This document shows, one piece after another, positions 42,176-51,759 of a DNA stretch of 64,000 nt. Source of the DNA: Cryobacterium sp. Y11 (GTDB lineage Bacteria; Actinomycetota; Actinomycetes; Actinomycetales; Microbacteriaceae); NCBI RefSeq assembly GCF_002929535.1, contig NZ_PJJO01000056.1, positions 124,001-188,000 on the forward strand, written 5' to 3'. Both the position numbers and the translations under genes were made by a program. Each line of letters starts with the position of its first letter. Position 1 is the stretch's first letter. The notes beneath the pieces are model-generated. The model was not told the DNA's origin. It did no database searches and worked only from the letters and a program-made list of their open reading frames with translations.

Positions 42176-44632
42176 GTGACGCACACGCTATCGCCGGCCG
42201 AACGCTATTCGGCCTCGCGCACCCGGGCCGGCCAGCCCAAACTACAGGCGTTTGAGAGCGCCCTCACGTTCGACCTGGACCCGTTCCAACGCGAGGCCTG
42301 CGCCTGCCTCGAGGCCGGAAACAGCGTGCTCGTCGCCGCACCGACCGGTGCAGGCAAGACCATCGTTGCCGAGTTCGCGATCTACCTGGCGATGCAACGT
42401 ACCCGCGCCAAGGTGTTCTACACCGCGCCGATGAAGGCGCTCAGCAACCAGAAATTCCAGGAGTTTGTTGCGGAATACGGCCAGGAGCAGGTTGGATTGC
42501 TCACCGGCGACAGCAACGTCAATCCGGGAGCGCGCATCGTGGTCATGACGACAGAGGTGCTGCGCAATATGCTCTACGCCGACTCCGATCTGTTGACCGA
42601 CCTCGCGTTCGTCGTCATGGACGAGGTGCACTATCTCGCCGACCGTTTTCGCGGCGCAGTTTGGGAGGAAGTCATCATCCACCTCCCGCAGTCGGTACGC
42701 ATGGTGTCACTGAGCGCGACCGTGTCGAATGCCGAAGAGTTCGGCGACTGGCTGCAAGCGGTGCGCGGAGAGACGGACGTCGTCGTCTCGGAGGAACGCC
42801 CAGTTCCTCTCGAACAGCACGTCCTGGTTAGAAACAACATGCTCGATCTGTTCGATTCCTCCGGGTTGATCGGCGCCCATCGCGTCAATCCAGAACTGGT
42901 GCGCTTAGCCCATGCCGGAGGGCGTTCAACCGGTGGGCGCGCACGGGGTTCTGGCCGCCAAAACGGCCCATCCGGCGGGTATCGCGGGCATGACAAGCAG
43001 CGTGCGGTCGACACTGGACGCCTGGATCGCGGCGACATTGTGCGCATGCTCGACGGTAAACATCTGCTGCCAGCAATCTTCTTCATCTTTAGCCGCGTCG
43101 GCTGCGACCAAGCCGTGCGGCAGGTACTCCGCTCCGGTGTTCGTCTGACGCAGGAACATGAGCGCGATGAGATTCGTCAGATTGTCGACGACCGGTGCCG
43201 CACCCTGCTCGACGAAGACCTCGGCGTTCTCGGATATTTCGAATGGTTAGACGGGCTCGAGCGCGGGGTGGCGGCCCACCACGCCGGTCTGCTTCCCGCC
43301 TTCAAGGAGGTCGTGGAGGAACTGTTTCAGAAGAAGCTGGTCAAGGCGGTGTTTGCGACCGAAACGCTCGCCCTCGGTATCAACATGCCGGCCCGCACTG
43401 TCGTGCTCGACAAGCTCGAGAAGTTCAATGGAGAAGCCCGCGTGCCGATCACCCCTGGCGAGTACACCCAGCTCACCGGTCGGGCTGGTCGCCGCGGCAT
43501 CGATACCCTCGGGCACTCGGTCATCCAATGGGCACAGGGCCTTGACCCGCAGGCCGTCGCCTCGCTCGCCTCCCGGCGCACCTATCCGCTCAATTCGAGT
43601 TTCAAGCCGACCTACAACATGGCCGTCAATCTGATCGACCAGTTCGGTGTCAGCCGCACCCGCGGGGTTCTCGAGTCCTCCTTCGCCCAGTTCCAGGCCG
43701 ATCGCGCCGTCGTCGACCTGGCCCGCTCCGTGCGTCAGCAGGAGGAGTCCCTCGCCGGATTCAAGACCAGCATGACCTGCCACCTGGGCAATTTCGAGGA
43801 GTACTCGGCCATTCGTCGACGCCTGACCGAAGTGGAACGCGAGGGTACCAAAGCAGACAATTCGTTGCGTGGAGAGCGCGACAAACGCCAACGCGAGGTG
43901 GCAAGCCTGCGCAAGCAGATGCGAGCGCACGGCTGCCACCACTGCGTAGACCGGGAGGCACACTCGCGCTGGGCGGAACGCTGGTTCAAGCTCAGACGTC
44001 AAACGGATGCGCTCAGCCAGCAGATCGCGCAGCGTACCGGAGCCATCGCCCGCGTTTTCGACCGCGTCAGTGACGTTCTACTCGGCTACGGCTACCTCGA
44101 ATCCGGTCAGGGCGGGGCCATCACCTTGAGCGAAAGTGGACGCATCCTGCGCCGCATCTACGCCGAACGCGACCTACTCGTGGCCGAGTCGCTGCGCCGC
44201 GGCCTGTGGAACGACCTCGACGCCGCGAGCCTGGCCGCGATGGCCTGCGCGCTCGTCTTCGAACCGCGCCGCGAAGAAGGCTTGATTGACGCCCGTTACC
44301 TGCCGAAGGGACCGTTCCGGCCAGCGCTCGACAACACGCAAGAATTGTGGAGCCGCATCGACGACTTCGAACGCGAGCACAAACTTCCCGGCAGCAACCC
44401 TCTCGCCGTTGGCCTGTGCCTCGCCATGTGGAAGTGGGCGCGCGGCGCATCGCTGGCCGACGTACTCTACGAGGCCGAGATGGCCGCTGGCGATTTTGTA
44501 CGCTGGACCAAACAGACCATCGACCTGCTCGACCAACTCAGCATTGCCGGCGACGGACGGGTTGGGCCCACCGCGCGCGAGGCGATGGACGCGATTCGTC
44601 GCGGCATCGTCGCGTACTCGTCGGTGGCCTGA
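42176..44632 (+). CDS. helY: Ski2-like DEAD/DEVH-box helicase HelY
   Basis: 818-residue superfamily 2 helicase, orthologous in layout to mycobacterial HelY downstream of tatC. Walker A is APTGAGKTIVAEFA, motif Ib TTEVLRNML, motif II VMDEVHYLADRFRG, motif III SLSATVSNA and motif VI LTGRAGRRGIDTLG. The middle insert is Gly/Arg-rich (about residues 240-275). The C-terminal region contains CHHCVDREAH and a DSHCT-like end. GTG 42176 has TTAGGAAA before it. An RNA-processing role is inferred from eukaryotic Ski2/Mtr4. Confidence 0.93.
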   Translation: MTHTLSPAERYSASRTRAGQPKLQAFESALTFDLDPFQREACACLEAGNSVLVAAPTGAGKTIVAEFAIYLAMQRTRAKVFYTAPMKALSNQKFQEFVAEYGQEQVGLLTGDSNVNPGARIVVMTTEVLRNMLYADSDLLTDLAFVVMDEVHYLADRFRGAVWEEVIIHLPQSVRMVSLSATVSNAEEFGDWLQAVRGETDVVVSEERPVPLEQHVLVRNNMLDLFDSSGLIGAHRVNPELVRLAHAGGRSTGGRARGSGRQNGPSGGYRGHDKQRAVDTGRLDRGDIVRMLDGKHLLPAIFFIFSRVGCDQAVRQVLRSGVRLTQEHERDEIRQIVDDRCRTLLDEDLGVLGYFEWLDGLERGVAAHHAGLLPAFKEVVEELFQKKLVKAVFATETLALGINMPARTVVLDKLEKFNGEARVPITPGEYTQLTGRAGRRGIDTLGHSVIQWAQGLDPQAVASLASRRTYPLNSSFKPTYNMAVNLIDQFGVSRTRGVLESSFAQFQADRAVVDLARSVRQQEESLAGFKTSMTCHLGNFEEYSAIRRRLTEVEREGTKADNSLRGERDKRQREVASLRKQMRAHGCHHCVDREAHSRWAERWFKLRRQTDALSQQIAQRTGAIARVFDRVSDVLLGYGYLESGQGGAITLSESGRILRRIYAERDLLVAESLRRGLWNDLDAASLAAMACALVFEPRREEGLIDARYLPKGPFRPALDNTQELWSRIDDFEREHKLPGSNPLAVGLCLAMWKWARGASLADVLYEAEMAAGDFVRWTKQTIDLLDQLSIAGDGRVGPTAREAMDAIRRGIVAYSSVA

Positions 44633-44638
44633 ACCAGC

Positions 44639-46177
44639 ATGTGGGGGAGTGAGCGCGCGTTCAGCCTGCCGTTGTGGGCATCCGTTCTGGTCGCAGCCGG
44701 TGCCGGGGCGGTTCTCGACGCCGGTTTTCCGGATCGAAACTGGTGGTTTCTTGCACCGGTCGGCGTTGCGCTCATGCTCGTGGCCGTGCTTGGTCGCAGC
44801 TTCGGTACGGGGCTACTGGTGGGCCTGGTCGCCGGATTATCGTTTTGGCTGACCCATATATTTTGGATCACGCTGTACCTCGGTCTCGTGCCCTGGTTCG
44901 CGCTCGGCGGGCTGCAGAGTCTGTTCTTTGCTGCCGGGCTCGCTCTCATCGCCGTCGTACTGCGGCACGGCCCCCGCGTCTGGCCGAGCGTTTGGGGTCG
45001 GCTTGGCGTAGTGCCGGTCATCGTGGCCGGTCTGTGGACGGCTAGGGAGGCGATCAGTGCGGTCTGGCCCTACGGCGGCTTTGCCTGGGGGAGGGTTGCG
45101 CTGTCGCAGTCGGAGAGCCCGTTCAATTCGCTTGTCGCCTGGGTTGGCTTGTCGGGTCTCAGCTTCATCATGGTGTGGCTGAGCGCCCTCGCCGTGCAGT
45201 TGTGTCGCGAACCCGACCTGACTCGAACGCTCCGCGCGAGTGTTGCTCTCGGTGCCGTCGCCCTGGTTCTAGCCATTCCGGCGTGGCCGACCATCCAGAC
45301 CGGGACCACCCGGCTGGCTGCCGTGCAGGGCAACGCGGATGCCGGTCTGTTTGCCGAATATTCACCCGGACAAATTCTGCAGGACCACACCTCTGCGACC
45401 CTCCCTATCATCGACGAAAGTGTCGACTTTGTGGTCTGGCCGGAGAACTCGAGCGACATTGACCCGACCCGGTCGGCGGACGCCGCTCGGGTGCTCGACT
45501 ACATCAGCAGCGAGATGGATGTTCCGCTGGTCACCGGCACGATCACCAAACCTGAGGACACGTACTTCAACAGCTCCCTGCTCTGGGAAGCCGGGCGGGG
45601 CGCGGTCGATGTCTACGACAAGATCCACCCGGTTCCGTTCGCGGAATACATGCCGGATCGGGCATTCTGGCGGCCGTTCGCACCGGAGCTGATCGACCTG
45701 ATCGGGCGTGACTACGGTATCGGCTCGCGAGACAACATTTTTGACATCAACGGGGTGCTGGCCGGCATCGCCATCTGTTTTGACATTGCCGATGATCAGC
45801 TCGTACACGAAATGATCGACGGCCACGCGCAGATCATTCTCGCCCAAACCAACAATGCCGACTTCGGACATACCGATGAGAGCGTACAACAGCTCGCGAT
45901 CGCGCGTCTGCGAGCGATTGAAGCCGGTCGCACCGTCGTGAATATCTCGACCGTTGGATCGAGCGCGATCATCACCCCAGACGGGCAGACACTCGACAGC
46001 CTGCCGACCTTCACGGCCGGTGCCATGGTGCAGACCGTGCCTCTCAGCGACACAATCACCCCGGCCATGGCCGTCGGGCGAGGCGTGGAATGGCTGGTGT
46101 CCGGGCTCGGCCTGGCCGGTCTGGCGCTGTGCGTCATTTGGGCAGGGCGTCGGCGATCGGCTAACGCGGTCCGTTAA
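44639..46177 (+). CDS. lnt: Apolipoprotein N-acyltransferase Lnt
   Basis: 512 residues: about seven membrane helices (six before residue 240, one at 480-500) surrounding a nitrilase-like domain. The catalytic triad is visible in WPENSSD (Glu), YDKIHPVPFAEYMP (Lys) and AICFDIADD (Cys). It adds the third acyl chain to lipoproteins; the FKBP protein and the lipoprotein at 7856 are candidate substrates. It starts 6 bp after helY. No Ppm1-type mannosyltransferase domain is fused. Confidence 0.94.
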   Translation: MWGSERAFSLPLWASVLVAAGAGAVLDAGFPDRNWWFLAPVGVALMLVAVLGRSFGTGLLVGLVAGLSFWLTHIFWITLYLGLVPWFALGGLQSLFFAAGLALIAVVLRHGPRVWPSVWGRLGVVPVIVAGLWTAREAISAVWPYGGFAWGRVALSQSESPFNSLVAWVGLSGLSFIMVWLSALAVQLCREPDLTRTLRASVALGAVALVLAIPAWPTIQTGTTRLAAVQGNADAGLFAEYSPGQILQDHTSATLPIIDESVDFVVWPENSSDIDPTRSADAARVLDYISSEMDVPLVTGTITKPEDTYFNSSLLWEAGRGAVDVYDKIHPVPFAEYMPDRAFWRPFAPELIDLIGRDYGIGSRDNIFDINGVLAGIAICFDIADDQLVHEMIDGHAQIILAQTNNADFGHTDESVQQLAIARLRAIEAGRTVVNISTVGSSAIITPDGQTLDSLPTFTAGAMVQTVPLSDTITPAMAVGRGVEWLVSGLGLAGLALCVIWAGRRRSANAVR

Positions 46178-46181
46178 CCAG

Positions 46182-46216
46182 CGACGACCCCGTCACCGGA
46201 AGGTGTGGGGTCGTCG
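46182..46216. terminator. Terminator between lnt and rbpA
   Basis: A 10-bp stem CGACGACCCC/GGGGTCGTCG with an inner CACC/GGTG extension and GGAA loop sits 5 bp after the lnt stop, between two convergent genes. It can serve both strands; T content after it is modest. Confidence 0.8.
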
Positions 46217-46249
46217 TTGGGTGAAAATCGTCGTTAGGCTCTAATCTGC

Positions 46250-46618
46250 TCAGGCACCGATCTTCTGCTGGCCACCGCGCCGCAGACGCAACACGGTGAG
46301 GCGCTCTTCGAGCAACTCTTCCAGTTCGTCTCTGGTGCGACGTTCCAGCAACATGTCCCAGTGGGTCCGAGCAATCTTCTCGTCGGAGTGGTCAACGACG
46401 ACCGGCATGGAGTCGACGAGTCTGGTCGCCGTCCGTGCACAGTACTTGCATTCCCACTCGTCCGGAGCTTCGGCGTCTGCCGAAAAAATCATTACCGTCT
46501 CGCGCCCACAAGATTCACACCGGTAGGTGTGAGCGACTCGGGGGGAGAAGGTAACGCCTTCTTCGGTCTGTAGGCTTTGTGCGCCTAGTCTCATGCCACG
46601 CAAACTGCGGTCAGCCAT
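46250..46618 (-). CDS. rbpA: RNA polymerase-binding protein RbpA
   Basis: 122-residue actinobacterial transcription factor that binds sigma A/B and stabilises the open complex. MADRSLRGMRLGAQSLQTEEGV is the conserved N-tail, CESCGRE and CKYC form the zinc-like core, and KIARTHWDMLLERRTRDELEELL is the sigma-interaction helix. GAGGAGACC lies 6-7 nt before ATG 46618. It is convergent with lnt, the same neighbourhood as Rv2050/Rv2051c. Confidence 0.96.
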   Translation of the reverse strand: MADRSLRGMRLGAQSLQTEEGVTFSPRVAHTYRCESCGRETVMIFSADAEAPDEWECKYCARTATRLVDSMPVVVDHSDEKIARTHWDMLLERRTRDELEELLEERLTVLRLRRGGQQKIGA

Positions 46619-46728
46619 AGTGTGGTCTCCTCTCGGTCGCGATCATAGTTCGATCACGACACTCTTACATTTTTAAACCATCAAGCTGGGCGTTAACCTT
46701 CCCCACATCCCGTCTTGGCAGCGAATTC

Positions 46729-47493
46729 TCAGGCTCGACGAGTACTGGCGGATACAGCCAGATCGGTGCGGTCTGTGACGAGACCGTCCACACCGAGCTC
46801 GAGTAAACGAACCATGTCGATCGGATCGTTCACTGTCCACACGTGCACCTCGACATTCACCCGATGCATCATCGCGATGAACCGGCCAGTGACAATGCGA
46901 ATGGGGCCCTGCCGTTCGGGTACCTGCACTGCAACGCAGCCACGCAGGGCGCGGCGAACCGCCTGAGTCAGCCCCAAACTTGTCGCCGTCACAGCCTGCG
47001 CCACGAGTACCGATGACGCCGAGGACACCACGTTCGGTAAGAGGTTCACCACGCGGCGACGGCGTTGCTCGTTGAACGAGGTCACCAAGACCCGGTCGGT
47101 GGCGCGCTGCTCGAGGATCGCGCGCGCGGCTGGCTCGGCCGAGGCATCCGTTTTGACATCGATGTTGAACAGGGCCGTTGGAAAGGCTTCGAGGGCGTCA
47201 CTCAGCGACGTAAACGACTGCCCGTCGCCCAGATTGATGCGCTTGAGTTCGGCCATGGTCAGCTGGTCGATGCGTAGGTCTCGGCCCAGGCGAGAGAGGT
47301 CCGGGTCGTGGCTGATCACTGCGATACCGTCGAGGGAGACGTGCACGTCAGTCTCGAGGTGAGTTGCCCCACTCGCTAGGGCCTTGACAAAGGCGAGGAG
47401 CGTGTTCTCCGGGGCGCCCTGTGCCAGACCGCGGTGCGCGAACACGCGCGGGTATGGTCCGGCGAGAAATACCGACGGGGTGCTGTCGGTCAC
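46729..47493 (-). CDS. Glycerophosphodiester phosphodiesterase
   Basis: 254-residue GDPD-type TIM-barrel enzyme. FAHRGLAQGAPENTLLAF carries the catalytic histidine and glutamate, LETDVHVSLDGIAVISHDP the Glu-x-Asp metal site and second histidine. C-terminal VNDPIDMVRLLELGVDGLVTD is typical. No signal peptide, so it acts inside the cell. GTG 47493 starts 3 bp after the SPFH gene stop, making it the third gene of the NfeD-SPFH operon. Confidence 0.9.
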   Translation of the reverse strand: MTDSTPSVFLAGPYPRVFAHRGLAQGAPENTLLAFVKALASGATHLETDVHVSLDGIAVISHDPDLSRLGRDLRIDQLTMAELKRINLGDGQSFTSLSDALEAFPTALFNIDVKTDASAEPAARAILEQRATDRVLVTSFNEQRRRRVVNLLPNVVSSASSVLVAQAVTATSLGLTQAVRRALRGCVAVQVPERQGPIRIVTGRFIAMMHRVNVEVHVWTVNDPIDMVRLLELGVDGLVTDRTDLAVSASTRRA

Positions 47494-47496
47494 CGC

Positions 47497-48513
47497 CTAG
47501 ACCTGCGGTGAAGCGGATGAAGCGGATGCTGGCGGCGCGGCTGTCGGTGCCGCCGCTGCGCTCGCACCGGCGGAAGTCGCGGCGCCAGCAGGTGAGCCCC
47601 CCGAAGTTGCACCGCCCGAAGTTGCACTGAACGCGCTGCCGATGCCCTTCATCGCCTCGGTCAGTTCGCTCGGAACAATCCACAGTTTGTTGGCGCTGCC
47701 CTCGGCGAGCTTGGGCAGGGTCAGCAGGTACTGGTACGCGAGCAGCTTCGGATCGGGGTCACCGTCGTGAATGGCCTTGAAAACGGTCGTGATGGCCTCG
47801 GCCTCGCCCTGCGCGCGCAGCACGGCTGCCTTGGCGTCACCTTCAGCTTCGAGAATCGCGGCCTGACGTGCTCCCTCGGCGGTCAGAATCGCGGACTGCT
47901 TAGTTCCCTCGGCGGTCAGAATGAGCGCACGACGGTCACGTTCGGCGCGCATCTGCTTTTCCATCGAGTCCTGAATGGAGTGGGGCGGCTCAATCGCCTT
48001 GAGCTCGACCCGGCCGACGCGAATGCCCCATTTTCCGGTGGCTTCGTCGAGCACGATGCGCAGCTGGCTGTTGATGTTGTCGCGGCTGGTCAGTGCCTCT
48101 TCGAGGTTTAACCCGCCGACCACGTTACGCAGGGTGGTTGTCGTGAGCTGCTCGACCGCACCGAGGTAGTTGTTGATTTCATAGGTGGCAGCGCGGGCAT
48201 CCGTCACCTGAAAATAGACCACCGTGTCAATGGAAACAACAAGGTTGTCCTCGGTGATGACCGGCTGAGGGGGAAAGGAAACGACTTGCTCGCGAATATC
48301 GAGTAGCGGACGCACCCGGTCGACAAACGGAACGAGCAAGTTCAGTCCGGGGAGCAGTGTCTTGTGATATTTACCGAGACGTTCGACCACCCCGGCGTTT
48401 CCTTGCGGAATAATGCGAATGGCGCGCAGGAGGATAACGATGACGAACACCACTAAAACGGCGAGCAGGGCGATCACGAAGATCTGGCCAATGAAGGCCG
48501 CTGGCTCAAGCAT
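47497..48513 (-). CDS. SPFH/Band 7 (stomatin-like) membrane protein
   Basis: 338 residues: N-terminal membrane helix (about 10-32), an SPFH domain (VVERLGKYHKTLLPGLNLLVPFVD ... TTLRNVVGGLNLEEALTSRD), then an Ala/Glu-rich coiled coil with near-repeats LTAEGTKQSAI and LTAEGARQAAI, and a Ser/Ala/Pro-rich tail of about 50 residues. Stomatin-like proteins form membrane microdomains and pair with NfeD proteins. ATG 48513 has AAAGGAAC upstream and overlaps the nfeD gene by 8 bp. Confidence 0.9.
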   Translation of the reverse strand: MLEPAAFIGQIFVIALLAVLVVFVIVILLRAIRIIPQGNAGVVERLGKYHKTLLPGLNLLVPFVDRVRPLLDIREQVVSFPPQPVITEDNLVVSIDTVVYFQVTDARAATYEINNYLGAVEQLTTTTLRNVVGGLNLEEALTSRDNINSQLRIVLDEATGKWGIRVGRVELKAIEPPHSIQDSMEKQMRAERDRRALILTAEGTKQSAILTAEGARQAAILEAEGDAKAAVLRAQGEAEAITTVFKAIHDGDPDPKLLAYQYLLTLPKLAEGSANKLWIVPSELTEAMKGIGSAFSATSGGATSGGSPAGAATSAGASAAAAPTAAPPASASSASPQV

Positions 48514-49009
48514 TGTTCTGGTTCCTTTCGGCGGGGAAAACGACGGCAGTGGAGCCTTCGATAAGGTGCACGGAAATGGTCTCACCCGGTTCAGCGTCAC
48601 GCTGCGGCTCGGTACTCCCGCTCGGAGCGCTTCCGCCCGGAAGTACGAGGCGGGCTGTCCAGGTTTCACCGTTCGCCAGCTTGACCAGGCCACCGGTCTC
48701 GGTGACGCTCGAGATGACGCGGCCACTCATACCGATCAGGGCGTCGATATTGCTCAGGGCCGGATCGCCGCCCTTGCGCAGGGCGCGCAGTAGAAATGGC
48801 CGAATCGTCAACAGCAGCAGTACAGACAGGCCAGCAGCGACGACGATCTGCACCCACCAATCCAGGCCAAGGAGGTTGGCGGCCAAACCACCCAGGCTGC
48901 CGATCGAAATCATCAAAAACGTGAATTCCAAGGTCAGCAGCTCGATCGTGATGGCCACGAGAATGAAAACGAGCCACAAAATCCAGAGATAGTCGGTCAG
49001 ATCGACCAT
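48506..49009 (-). CDS. NfeD-family membrane protein
   Basis: 167 residues with two to three helices (YLWILWLVFILVAITIELLTLEFTFLMISIGS, then WWVQIVVAAGLSVLLLLTI) and a C-terminal OB-fold domain (IGMSGRVISSVTETGGLVKLANGETWTA). This short NfeD lacks the ClpP-like protease part. GGAAGGA precedes ATG 49009. Overlap with the SPFH gene indicates a stomatin-NfeD complex. Confidence 0.88.
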   Translation of the reverse strand: MVDLTDYLWILWLVFILVAITIELLTLEFTFLMISIGSLGGLAANLLGLDWWVQIVVAAGLSVLLLLTIRPFLLRALRKGGDPALSNIDALIGMSGRVISSVTETGGLVKLANGETWTARLVLPGGSAPSGSTEPQRDAEPGETISVHLIEGSTAVVFPAERNQNNA

Positions 49010-49172
49010 GGGTGATTCCTTCCACAATCCGTTTCACCTCGAAACTAGCAGGTACCAGCGACAACACGCCGGGGCGCGATCGCGGCTTATTGATAAGGTC
49101 GGAAGCGAGATCGCGACGGGCCACGTCGGAACTCACCACCGTATTTGGCAGAATGAATTTTGAGGAGCACGC

Positions 49173-49937
49173 GTGACTAACCCACTTGCAGCAGGATCAC
49201 TCGAGGGTAAGCGTGTACTCGTCACCGGCTCGTCCCGTGGCATCGGCGCCGACACGGTCGGCTACTTCGCGGGCGCCGGAGCGCGCGTCGTCATCAACTT
49301 CCGTAATAAAGAGGCGCGCGCCACCAAGCTCGCCGACGCCATTCGCGCCGCCGGTGGCACGGCCATCACGGTTGGCGCCGACTTGACCGACCCCGCATCC
49401 GTTACCGCGATGTTCGAGACCATTGGCGCGGAATTTGGCGGCCTCGACATTCTCGTCATGAACGCTTCCGGTGGAATGGAAAGCGGCATGGCCGAGGATT
49501 ACGCCATGACCCTCAACCGTGATGCACAGGTAAACCTACTAAACGAGGCCATCCCGCTGCTGGGCCATGAATCACGAGTGGTCTTTGTCACGAGCCATCA
49601 GGCGCACTTTATTGCGACAACGACGACCATGCCGGAATACGAGCCCGTGGCCCGCAGTAAACGAGCTGGCGAAGACGCCCTGCGTGCCGTTATCCCGCAG
49701 CTCGAGCAAGCTGGCATCGGATTCGTCGTCGTCTCCGGCGACATGATTGAGGGCACCATTACCGCCACACTGCTGGAACGGGCCAACCCAGGGGCGCTCA
49801 GCGCCCGAAAAGATGCGGCCGGACGCCTCTTCAATGTGAGCGAATTCGCGGCGGAAATCGTTCAGGCGGCTGTCGAACCGGTTCCCCTGGGCAACACCCG
49901 CTATGTCGGCGATACCACCGGGTTCGACGGAAGATAA
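49173..49937 (+). CDS. Atypical short-chain dehydrogenase/reductase
   Basis: 254-residue Rossmann SDR. LVTGSSRGIGADT binds the cofactor and VMNASGG replaces NAG. The catalytic region reads YEPVARSKRAGED: the tyrosine and lysine are seven apart, not four as in YxxxK. The preceding VTSHQAHF supplies the serine region. GAGGAG lies 6-7 nt before GTG 49173. The substrate is unknown. It stands alone beside a gene-empty stretch. Confidence 0.83.
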   Translation: MTNPLAAGSLEGKRVLVTGSSRGIGADTVGYFAGAGARVVINFRNKEARATKLADAIRAAGGTAITVGADLTDPASVTAMFETIGAEFGGLDILVMNASGGMESGMAEDYAMTLNRDAQVNLLNEAIPLLGHESRVVFVTSHQAHFIATTTTMPEYEPVARSKRAGEDALRAVIPQLEQAGIGFVVVSGDMIEGTITATLLERANPGALSARKDAAGRLFNVSEFAAEIVQAAVEPVPLGNTRYVGDTTGFDGR

Positions 49938-50685
49938 GCCACGAAGGCCGCCGATCTATCGCTGCTGGGTTCGGTCTCGTACCCGACGATCCATTCCGAT
50001 GGCTCCCGCGCTCGTGCTCCACTCGGCAGAGGATCTGCGCTGCCCTCTGTCCCAGGGGAACGGTATTACACGGCGTTGCAACGCGGGGGAGTGCCGACCG
50101 AACTCTTATCTTTTTGGGGGGCAAATCGCGATCTGAGCCGAACCGGTCGTTCTCGGCACCGACTGCAGCGCTGTGAAATAGTGGTGGGCGCGTTGCCTCC
50201 CGACAGACCACAACGCTGCATCGACTGCGGAGGCCGCAGACACCACCGAGCTCATTGGCTGCGTTATGTCAAGTAAGAGGATGAATTCCTGCTGAAGCTT
50301 GCCCCGGTTGACGCCGACAATTTCCTCCTCCACGAGCGGAGGGTGGCATTCCCGCTCGCGGCACGCGCTGGGGGTCCCGCCTTGGTTTGGCCACGTACCA
50401 AGGCGTCGGGGCCGTATTCTGGGCGTAAAAAAACAGGCCCGAAGACCACCTTAGCTGCATGACCGATAATGCACATTATGTCAATAAATGACCTTTGCTG
50501 ACGCAAAAACTGCCACGGCTCGACCGATCCGCGCCGAGATGCCACTTCTGGCCCCATGAAAGTCAACCACGGGGCCCAAGATGGCTTCTCGCCTGTGCTA
50601 GCACGCTCCCGCACTGTGCGCATTCCAGCTCAGGTAGAAACGCCCCCGGAACAGACCCGGCGGACTTCTGCCAAGGGGCCGGCGC
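49938..50685. other. 748-bp stretch without a recognisable gene
   Basis: No open frame here has codon-like structure or a family match. The longest candidates (about 120 codons) are low-quality frames. It contains an inverted repeat ATAATG-CA-CATTAT at 50466-50479 in an AT-richer pocket, with TTGACA on the minus strand beside it, and a poly-A run near 50428. It may be decayed genes or hold an unseen small RNA. Confidence 0.4.
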
Positions 50686-51759
50686 TTACCGAGCGGCGTT
50701 CTCCCGCCGCCGGGCATCACGTCGGACGCGACCTGCCTGGATCGGTTGGCGCGCCATCGCTGTGAAGACAAGGAGCCACACGACCAGAGCGCCCCACAGC
50801 GTGACGGTACCAATCTGGCCGACGAGCGGCAGCGTGTCGGCCTGACCTAGATAGATTCCAGCGACGGCGTACATCCCGGCGGGGAACGCGATGCTCCACA
50901 ACGTCGCTTGATAGCGCAGTGGTACGTGGCGTTTGAAGTGACGCCAAATTCCCACGGCTATGAGCACGGGGATGAGCCAGGTCGCGAAGGCCCAGAACAT
51001 CACGGATATGCCCCCGACCAGTCCGCGAGTCGCGCTGACCATCGGAGCATCCGCCATTTCGACGATGCGGGCACCGGCCAGAACTGTGATCGCGCAGGCG
51101 CCCATCGATACCCAATACGGCGGATCGAGATCTTCCGGCCGCAGTGTGTAGAGCATCAGGCGCAGTGCGACGAACACCCCAGCGGCTCCATAAAGAAAAA
51201 TGCCGACCGACCACGACAATATGGCCAGCACAGCGAGCAGCGCCCTCGCATCGCCCGCGACCGGTTCGAGCGCCGCTGCCACGACGGCGACCGACTGGCT
51301 CGCTACGACCCAGATAAACCAGGTTCCGTTTGCCGACCCCAGTACGGGGCGTGCCGTGCGGCCTAGCACGGCGAGCCAGGGCACCGCGTAACCGAGCACA
51401 ACCCAGGCCACCCCAGACACGCCCAGGAGCACCGTTGCCGCAAGAAACCACCCTTCCACGGCTAAACGCGCAGCCAGTACATTGGTGCCGGCGACGAAGG
51501 TGAAGAACTGGAATCCCCGGTTCGGGTCGTGCAAGTCATCGAGAAAGTCTGATCGGAACGCCACGAACCGCCATGCAGTCAGAACCAGGAGCGCCAGATA
51601 AGCTCCGGCGCAGACCACCAGGAGCGCGTAGCTGAGGCCTGTCACCCCGATCAGGTTCATGCCGATCGAGAGGATGCCGGTGGCCATGACCATGGCGAAA
51701 TATCCCGGTGGCATCGTGCGTACGGCGGCTCGTATTTGCACACTTCGTTCGGACGCCAT
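50686..51759 (-). CDS. TDT family transporter (TehA/SLAC1-like)
   Basis: 357 residues with about ten membrane helices, from MPPGYFAMVMATGILSIGMNLIG to the C-terminal LWGALVVWLLVFTAMA. The PPGYFAMVMATGI opening and GTNVLAARL are typical of tellurite-resistance/dicarboxylate transporters. The substrate, an anion such as C4-dicarboxylate or sulfite, is not deducible. ATG 51759 is chosen: TAGCCT ends 6 nt upstream. A GTG two codons before is less consistent with that promoter. Confidence 0.85.
   Translation of the reverse strand: MASERSVQIRAAVRTMPPGYFAMVMATGILSIGMNLIGVTGLSYALLVVCAGAYLALLVLTAWRFVAFRSDFLDDLHDPNRGFQFFTFVAGTNVLAARLAVEGWFLAATVLLGVSGVAWVVLGYAVPWLAVLGRTARPVLGSANGTWFIWVVASQSVAVVAAALEPVAGDARALLAVLAILSWSVGIFLYGAAGVFVALRLMLYTLRPEDLDPPYWVSMGACAITVLAGARIVEMADAPMVSATRGLVGGISVMFWAFATWLIPVLIAVGIWRHFKRHVPLRYQATLWSIAFPAGMYAVAGIYLGQADTLPLVGQIGTVTLWGALVVWLLVFTAMARQPIQAGRVRRDARRRENAAR

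Noticed and set aside
50264..50623. 119-codon minus-strand frame in the gene-empty stretch
   Set aside because: No family resemblance, poor composition and no ribosome site.
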